From Bacteroidales bacterium (lineage in GTDB: Bacteria > Bacteroidota > Bacteroidia > Bacteroidales > CAIWKO01): a stretch of 64,000 bases of DNA. The notes below the pieces were generated by a model. That model had not been told where the DNA came from. It saw nothing but the letters and a program-made list of their open reading frames with translations, and ran no database searches. A program made the position numbers and the translations under genes. The DNA lies in the NCBI GenBank assembly GCA_023228145.1, contig JALOBU010000008.1, forward strand, positions 1 through 64,000. The letters are read 5' to 3'. How positions within the stretch are numbered: position 1 is the stretch's first letter; each line of letters begins with the position of its first letter. Positions 58,676 through 64,000 of the stretch are shown piece after piece.

Positions 58676-59839
58676 GTGAAAAAGAAAATTGCCATATTAG
58701 GCTCAACCGGCTCTATCGGAACGCAGGCTCTTGATATCATACGTTCGTTTCCGGAGCATTTTTCTACAGAAATTCTTTGTGCGGGCTCTAATGCCACACT
58801 ATTAATACAGCAGGCCATTGAGTTTTCGCCAAATGCAGTGGTAATTGCTGATGAAACAAAATATCCTGAAGTTAAATCATCTCTCGAAAAATACGACATC
58901 AAAGTATTTTCAGGCGATAATTCCATTGAGCAAATCGTTGAATCTGAAAATATTGACTTGGTGTTGGCCGCCATGGTGGGTTTCAGCGGACTCAGACCGA
59001 CCCTCAATGCCATACGGCACAAAAAAAACATCGCCCTGGCGAATAAGGAAACTTTGGTGGTGGCCGGTGATATCATTACGAAAACCGCTTACGAAAACGG
59101 GGTAAGTATTTTCCCGGTAGATTCAGAACATTCAGCAATATTTCAATGCCTTGCCGGAGAAGTAAATAATAAAATTGAAAAACTCATTTTAACAGCTTCC
59201 GGCGGACCATTTCGGGGGAAAAAACTCCATGAATTAAAAAACATTACTCCCGAAGATGCTTTATCACATCCTGTATGGCAAATGGGAAAGAAAGTTACTA
59301 TTGACTCTGCAACACTTATGAACAAAGGGCTCGAAGTAATTGAAGCTCACTGGCTTTTTAACACAAACCCCGGACAAATTGAAGTGTTAATTCACCCGCA
59401 GTCTATAATTCATTCAATGGTACAGTTTGCTGACGGCTCCATTAAAGCACAGCTGAGTATACCTGATATGCGTCTTCCCATCTCCTATGCTTTTGGATAC
59501 CCACAACGCCTGCAAACTGAAATTTCTCGTATTGATTGGAATATCATAAAAAATTTTACTTTTGAAAAACCTGACACACAAACTTTCCGAAATCTATCAT
59601 TGGCTTATAATGCGTTGGAAAAAGGCGGTAATACCGCATGCATTATGAATGCCGCTAATGAAATTGCCGTCAACGCTTTTTTAAATAAACAAATCCGTTT
59701 TACGGACATCCCTGAAATAATAGAAACAGCCATGCAAAGGGGATATTATATTTCTGCCCCCACGCTGGAAGATTATTTCAATAGTGACAACGAAACAAGA
59801 AAAAATACAGAAGAATTAATTAAAAAAATAAATAAATGA
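58676..59839 (+). CDS. dxr: 1-deoxy-D-xylulose 5-phosphate reductoisomerase
   Basis: Second step of the MEP isoprenoid pathway, NADPH-dependent. 387 residues from a GTG start. The NADPH site is ILGSTGSIGTQALDII (about 6-21); IALANKETLVVAGDI; the metal-binding VDSEHSAIFQCLAG; then LTASGGPFRG and the substrate-binding MNKGLEVIEAHWLF. The last four bases overlap the rseP ATG, a dxr-rseP order conserved across bacteria. Confidence 0.97.
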   Translation: MKKKIAILGSTGSIGTQALDIIRSFPEHFSTEILCAGSNATLLIQQAIEFSPNAVVIADETKYPEVKSSLEKYDIKVFSGDNSIEQIVESENIDLVLAAMVGFSGLRPTLNAIRHKKNIALANKETLVVAGDIITKTAYENGVSIFPVDSEHSAIFQCLAGEVNNKIEKLILTASGGPFRGKKLHELKNITPEDALSHPVWQMGKKVTIDSATLMNKGLEVIEAHWLFNTNPGQIEVLIHPQSIIHSMVQFADGSIKAQLSIPDMRLPISYAFGYPQRLQTEISRIDWNIIKNFTFEKPDTQTFRNLSLAYNALEKGGNTACIMNAANEIAVNAFLNKQIRFTDIPEIIETAMQRGYYISAPTLEDYFNSDNETRKNTEELIKKINK

Positions 59840-61179
59840 GTGGTTTAATTATGGTGGCCCAACTGATACTTGGGCTTTCAATATTGGTTTTTATTCACGA
59901 GCTTGGGCATTTTCTTGCTGCCCGTGCTTTTGGCATCCGTGTGGAAAAGTTTTACCTGTTTTTCGATGCGTGGAATTTCAAATTTTTCAAGTTTAAAAAA
60001 GGCGATACGGAATATGGTATAGGCTGGCTTCCGTTGGGAGGATATGTTAAAATAGCCGGAATGGTTGATGAATCAATGGATAAAGAACAAATGAAACAAC
60101 CAGCACAGCCATGGGAGTTTCGTTCCAAGCCCGCATGGCAAAGGCTCATTGTTATGATAGCCGGTGTGGTCATGAACTTGATTCTTGGTATGATAATTTT
60201 TACAGGTGTCATTTTACATTATGAAAAAGAGTACCTGCCGAATGAACAGGTTACAAACGGCATATATGCTTATCCTGCGGGAAGGGAAATTGGTTTTCAA
60301 ACCGGAGATAAAATGCTGGCTATTAACGGCAAAAAAATTGAAAGATTTAAAGATGCTGTTTCTGCCAATGTTTTAATGGGCTCGGTAATTACCATTGATC
60401 GTAACGGGAACACTATGGAAATCACTGTACCCGATACTATGTACAAAAATTACAATAAAAAAACACGCGACTTTTTTATTGAAGCTCATAATTTTGAGTT
60501 TGCCATTGACAGTGTTCTTGATTCCATTCCTAATAAAGACGGAACCATCAGGGCCAGTTCTGCTTCTATAGCCGGCCTGCAAAAAGGAGACAAGGCGCTT
60601 ATAATTGATTCAATACCAATTAATTGTTATGGCCAGTTTAGGGAACTTGTTTGGGACAGAAAGGGAGATTCTTTACAAATGCAGGTGTTAAGAAACACGG
60701 ATACCTTATCCCTTTCGCTTTTTGTTGATTCAAGCGGGTATATAGGGATAACCAGCAAAATACCTTATAAAACCAAAGCATACGGTTTCGGTTCCGGTAT
60801 TAAATACGGGGTAAGTGATGCGATGGGAAACCTTTGGGCTAACATTCGCGGCCTGGGTAAAATTTTTGCCGGAAAAGAAAGCGCCAGCGAATCCATACAA
60901 GGGCCCATCGGGATCATGAAAATTTATGGCGAAATCTGGGATTGGCACAGGTTCTGGCTTATTACCGGGTTAATCTCTGTTGTACTGGCATTTATGAATA
61001 TTTTACCCATCCCAGCATTGGATGGCGGCCATGTAATATTTACCACATGGGAATTAATTTCACGCCGCAAAGTGCCTCAAAAAGTGCTGGAACGCGCACA
61101 GGTTGTGGGAATGGCAATTTTAATAGCTCTGATGGTGTTTGCTGTTTTTAACGATGTGTGGAAACATTTCATACGTTAG
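59836..61179 (+). CDS. rseP: Site-2 protease RseP
   Basis: Intramembrane zinc protease that cleaves anti-sigma factors and signal-peptide remnants. 447 residues. HELGH at 21-25 in the first helix; the membrane-embedded C-terminal motif NILPIPALDGGHV carries the third ligand; one or two PDZ domains lie between (about 130-300: REIGFQTGDKMLAINGK; ASIAGLQKGDKALIIDSIP). It overlaps dxr by four bases (ATGA) and is followed seven bases later by recX. Confidence 0.96.
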   Translation: MSGLIMVAQLILGLSILVFIHELGHFLAARAFGIRVEKFYLFFDAWNFKFFKFKKGDTEYGIGWLPLGGYVKIAGMVDESMDKEQMKQPAQPWEFRSKPAWQRLIVMIAGVVMNLILGMIIFTGVILHYEKEYLPNEQVTNGIYAYPAGREIGFQTGDKMLAINGKKIERFKDAVSANVLMGSVITIDRNGNTMEITVPDTMYKNYNKKTRDFFIEAHNFEFAIDSVLDSIPNKDGTIRASSASIAGLQKGDKALIIDSIPINCYGQFRELVWDRKGDSLQMQVLRNTDTLSLSLFVDSSGYIGITSKIPYKTKAYGFGSGIKYGVSDAMGNLWANIRGLGKIFAGKESASESIQGPIGIMKIYGEIWDWHRFWLITGLISVVLAFMNILPIPALDGGHVIFTTWELISRRKVPQKVLERAQVVGMAILIALMVFAVFNDVWKHFIR

Positions 61180-61186
61180 CCGGAAC

Positions 61187-61660
61187 ATGAATGACGTCAA
61201 CGAAAAACTCAGCGGGCTAAAAACAATTTTACATAAAACACAGGAATATTGCGCATATCAAGAGCGCTGTAAACAGGATGTGCTAAATAAATTGTATTCG
61301 TGGGGCGTTGATAATACCAGAGCAAATAAAATAATTGAGGTATTAATAAATGACAATTTTATTAACGAAAGCCGTTTTGTATCTTCTTTTATCCGCGGAA
61401 AGTTTTATCACAACAAGTGGGGAAAAATTAAAATCACTTATGAGCTGCGTTTACGAAAAATCGACGAAACACTTATACAAAAAGGAATTAACGAAATCCC
61501 CGATACAGAATATTTTGCAGTAATTAAAACTTTGATACACAAGAAATCAAAAGAAATTAAAGAAAAAGATAAATTTCTAAAAAACCAGAAAATCGCCCGT
61601 TACCTTATTGCCCGCGGATTTGAACCGAATATTGTTTTTAGTTTGCTACATAACAAATGA
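61187..61660 (+). CDS. recX: Regulatory protein RecX
   Basis: 157 residues from the ATG at 61187; the frame opens earlier inside rseP but that part is not RecX-like. Tandem three-helix repeats: EYCAYQERCKQDVLNKLYSW, INESRFVSSFIRGKFYHNKW with GKIKITYELRLRKI, and KIARYLIARGFEPNIVFSLL. RecX binds RecA filaments and limits their activity. It sits far from recA, in the dxr-rseP run, as is common in Bacteroidetes. The stop overlaps the next ATG by four bases. Confidence 0.9.
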   Translation: MNDVNEKLSGLKTILHKTQEYCAYQERCKQDVLNKLYSWGVDNTRANKIIEVLINDNFINESRFVSSFIRGKFYHNKWGKIKITYELRLRKIDETLIQKGINEIPDTEYFAVIKTLIHKKSKEIKEKDKFLKNQKIARYLIARGFEPNIVFSLLHNK

Positions 61661-63648
61661 AACATTTCTTATTAAGCATTACTGTATTAAAAAACTTCCT
61701 TTATTCTAAAATGCTTCGCAAAATATTGTTGTATGTGGCTGGAAGTATTTTATTACTGTTGGTTTTATTTTTTATTTTTCGCAATGTTGTTTTACACGCC
61801 GTGGTAGATAAAAAATGCAAACAATTTGAAGAAAAATATCAGGCGGAACTTATTATCGGAAAAGCAAAATTTACAGGATTCACGGGAGTTACTATCCGTG
61901 ATATAAAAATTGTTCCTTACAATCGTAGTGTATTATTTGCAAGCAAAAAGGTTTACGCGCACTTTAGGTTGTTTCCTTTGATTATTGGGAATATTCATAT
62001 AAATAAATTTACACTTGAAAACACATTAATTAACATTATCAGAAAAGGCAAAGTCAATAATTACGATTTTCTCTTTACCGGAACAAAAGACACTATACAA
62101 CAACAAAGCGATAGTTCTTTTAATTATGCGGCAAGGTTTAATAAAATTTTCTCAGCTGTTTTTTCAAACATTCCCGACAAGATTGAAATCCGGAATTTTT
62201 TGGTTCGCATAACCGCCGATACCATAAGAGTTTCGTCTTTTTTACCGGCTTTCAGGATTGAGAACCGTCGCTTTCTTTCATCTGTATTCACATCAGAGGA
62301 AGGGAAAAACAGAATTTGTTTTGTCCGCGGCGAAATTAATAAAGCTTACAAACGCATGAATTTTATGGTATATTCCTTCCCTGGAGATAAAGTTCGTGTT
62401 CCTTACATACAATCAAAATATAATTTTCGTTGCGATTTTGATACGCTTTATGCAGGAGTTTTTGTGGATGGTAATAACTCAAAAATCAGTATTACTGCCG
62501 AAAACCTGATAAGCGGACTGGTTTTAAATCACAAGAAAATCGCACAACATGATGTGAAATTTAAAAAAATTTCTTTTAAACTTTGTATTAACTCTTTCAA
62601 AGATTTCCTGGAACTTGACAGCAGTTCTGTAATTGCATATCACCGGTTTTATTTTAATCCTTATATCCGAATTTCTCACAAACCTGTCGTTAAGGCATTG
62701 CTTAAAATCAATAAAGAATTTGTAGCTCAGGATTTATTCGAATCTTTGCCTTCCGGAATTTTTGAAAACTTTGAAGGAATTAAAACAACGGGAAAGCTCC
62801 GTTTATATGTTTATTTCGACCTTGATATGCGCCAGCCCGACTCGCTGAAGTTTGAGGCCTCTTTAACGGGAAAATATTTCAGGGTTATAAAATATGGCGC
62901 TACTGATTTTCGTAAAATAAACGGCACTTTCAGCCATACGGCCTATGTAAATGGCATGCCTGCCCGTACTTTCGATGTTGGCCCGGAAAATCCCTCCTAT
63001 ACTCCCCTCGAAGCCATATCTCCCTACTTGAAAGACGCCGTGCTGATATCCGAGAACGGCGGCTTTTTCTACGGTGACGGATTTAACGCTGCGGCATTCC
63101 GCGAATCCATCATTGCAAATATTCATGCCAGGCGTTTTGTGCGTGGAGGAAGCACTATAGATATGCAGCTAGTAAAAAATGTTTTTTTAAGCAAAAACAA
63201 AACCATTTCACGTAAAGCAGAAGAAATATTGATAGCGTGGCTTATCAATAATAATCACCTCTGCACAAAAGAGAAGATGTACGAGGTTTACCTGAACCTT
63301 ATAGAATGGGGACCTGGAATTTACGGCATTTCAGAAGCATCAGATTATTATTTTCAAAAGAAACCTTCGCAACTTAGTGTTTCCGAAAGCATTTTTCTGG
63401 CTAGTATTATACCCAAACCTCGTTGGTTCAAGTCTTCTTTTGATGAAAATGGAAAACTTTTACAAAGGAACCAGGCATACTTCGATCTGATTGCCACAAA
63501 ACTTATAGCCAAAGGTAGCGCCACGCCTCAGGATACGCTGGATATGATAAAAAAGGTTGAGATCAAAGGTGTAGCAAAAGCTTATATGGCTGGGGATACG
63601 GCCTGTTATAATACGGACACACTATTCTTCCCTATGATTTATAATTAA
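61657..63648 (+). CDS. GT51 peptidoglycan transglycosylase with long N-terminal AsmA-like region
   Basis: 663 residues. A membrane anchor (about 22-44) is followed by roughly 390 residues resembling AsmA/DUF748-type periplasmic repeats (FTGFTGVTIRDIKIVPYNRS, FPLIIGNIHINKFTLENTL). The C-terminal 210 residues are a GT51 domain. Motifs are SENGGFFYGDGFNAAAFRES (usual EDxxFxxHxG, here EN and no His), GGSTIDMQLVKNVFLSKNK, RKAEEILIAWLI, and YLNLIEWGPGIYGISEASDY. No transpeptidase domain follows. The catalytic Glu appears present, but the changed first motif may mean altered activity. It overlaps recX. Confidence 0.8.
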   Translation: MKHFLLSITVLKNFLYSKMLRKILLYVAGSILLLLVLFFIFRNVVLHAVVDKKCKQFEEKYQAELIIGKAKFTGFTGVTIRDIKIVPYNRSVLFASKKVYAHFRLFPLIIGNIHINKFTLENTLINIIRKGKVNNYDFLFTGTKDTIQQQSDSSFNYAARFNKIFSAVFSNIPDKIEIRNFLVRITADTIRVSSFLPAFRIENRRFLSSVFTSEEGKNRICFVRGEINKAYKRMNFMVYSFPGDKVRVPYIQSKYNFRCDFDTLYAGVFVDGNNSKISITAENLISGLVLNHKKIAQHDVKFKKISFKLCINSFKDFLELDSSSVIAYHRFYFNPYIRISHKPVVKALLKINKEFVAQDLFESLPSGIFENFEGIKTTGKLRLYVYFDLDMRQPDSLKFEASLTGKYFRVIKYGATDFRKINGTFSHTAYVNGMPARTFDVGPENPSYTPLEAISPYLKDAVLISENGGFFYGDGFNAAAFRESIIANIHARRFVRGGSTIDMQLVKNVFLSKNKTISRKAEEILIAWLINNNHLCTKEKMYEVYLNLIEWGPGIYGISEASDYYFQKKPSQLSVSESIFLASIIPKPRWFKSSFDENGKLLQRNQAYFDLIATKLIAKGSATPQDTLDMIKKVEIKGVAKAYMAGDTACYNTDTLFFPMIYN

Positions 63649-63708
63649 AATATCAACCACAGGATCAAGAAACTTTTTCGTAAAGAAGAATCTTTGCCTT
63701 AATAAATT

Positions 63709-64000
63709 TTAATAAATAATTATATCAAACGGCAGGCGCGCCTGAACACCTTTTTGTTTTTGCAGGTTTTTCAGGTATTCGTAATAAATATAATTTTCAC
63801 CCAGTACCTCTTTCACCTTTACCTCGGAGTTTTCACCAAACATCTCTTCCAGTATCTGTGTAAACGGGTCCTTAAATTTGGGATAGCTCACCAATTTGTA
63901 ATCCTCCATTTTTGCCAGCTTTGCGGCTTCTTTTATGGCATCTTCCAGGCTGCCAAGTTCATCCACCAGCCCGATGCGTTTTGCGTCCACACCGCTCCAA
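63709..64000 (-). CDS. sppA: Signal peptide peptidase SppA, C-terminal part (runs off the window)
   Basis: The frame continues past the nominal ATG at 63990 to the window edge, reading WSGVDAKRIGLVDELGSLED. This is the conserved segment after the catalytic lysine domain in SppA (GxVxxGxDAxxxGLVDxLG). The rest (AIKEAAKLAKMEDYKLVSYP, then the basic tail QKGVQARLPFDIIIY) is the usual C terminus. SppA degrades cleaved signal peptides in the membrane. It is convergent with the GT51 gene. Only the last 97 or so residues are visible. Confidence 0.88.
   Translation of the reverse strand, partial: WSGVDAKRIGLVDELGSLEDAIKEAAKLAKMEDYKLVSYPKFKDPFTQILEEMFGENSEVKVKEVLGENYIYYEYLKNLQKQKGVQARLPFDIIIY

Noticed and set aside
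1..64000. tRNA or rRNA genes
   Set aside because: No cloverleaf or rRNA-like segment was recognised on reading either strand; a tRNAscan/Infernal run would settle it.

Overview
The window is a chromosomal segment of an AT-rich member of the Bacteroidetes, probably a free-living, type IX secretion (T9SS) / gliding-type lineage; I cannot name the genus. The evidence is the T9SS core protein SprA, a PorW/SprE lipoprotein and a GldA-like ATPase, many secreted proteins with type A or type B (CHU_C) T9SS sorting domains, SprB repeats, Bacteroidetes-style TTTG / TAnnTTTG promoters, a SAM-II riboswitch before metK, and an atpBEFHAG cluster without atpD and atpC.

Region 1 (1-21 kb) is accessory DNA. 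It opens with the tail of an IS3-type transposase abutting a 5'-truncated Eco57I-like methylase. Then follow small, unrelated genes, nearly all on the minus strand: secreted T9SS proteins, an M50-like membrane protease, two methyltransferases, a TPR protein, ORF6N, DUF3788 and a Cas2-like protein. Many are followed directly by a GC-rich imperfect palindrome of about 58-175 bp that begins TAAC and ends GTTA on the plus strand. One site per gene, in one orientation, is the layout of an integron cassette array, yet no integrase is visible. Three direct repeats of about 400 bp carry copies of the 3' end of the homocysteine methyltransferase gene, whose intact copy lies at 21.1-22.2 kb. Gene fragments (GrpB, an SH3 protein, an orphan 3' end, a sorting-domain remnant) sit at the junctions. 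A plus-strand cluster at 13.3-19.8 kb encodes paralogous secreted proteins with three near-identical CHU_C domains, alternating with leaderless type A stubs.

Region 2 (21-36 kb) is core: the Hcy methyltransferase, a DUF1737 protein, gldA, riboswitch-metK, a TonB-type transducer, gcvH, and maeB-ruvA-sprA. Region 3 (36-45 kb) mixes accessory and surface functions: a MauE/thioredoxin membrane protein followed by a cysteine-rich lipoprotein, a DUF2147 protein, a sirtuin without zinc cysteines, an SprB-repeat fibre-like protein, a broken beta-barrel gene, a small lipoprotein and a 1340-residue PKD / beta-propeller T9SS protein.

Region 4 (45-64 kb) is core: pth, rplY, prs, ferritin, then on the minus strand porW - bactofilin - atpZ - membrane protein - TPR - atpBEFHAG as one compact run, and on the plus strand an M23 peptidase - dxr - rseP - recX - GT51 transglycosylase run. 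The window ends inside sppA. No tRNA, rRNA or CRISPR array was recognised.
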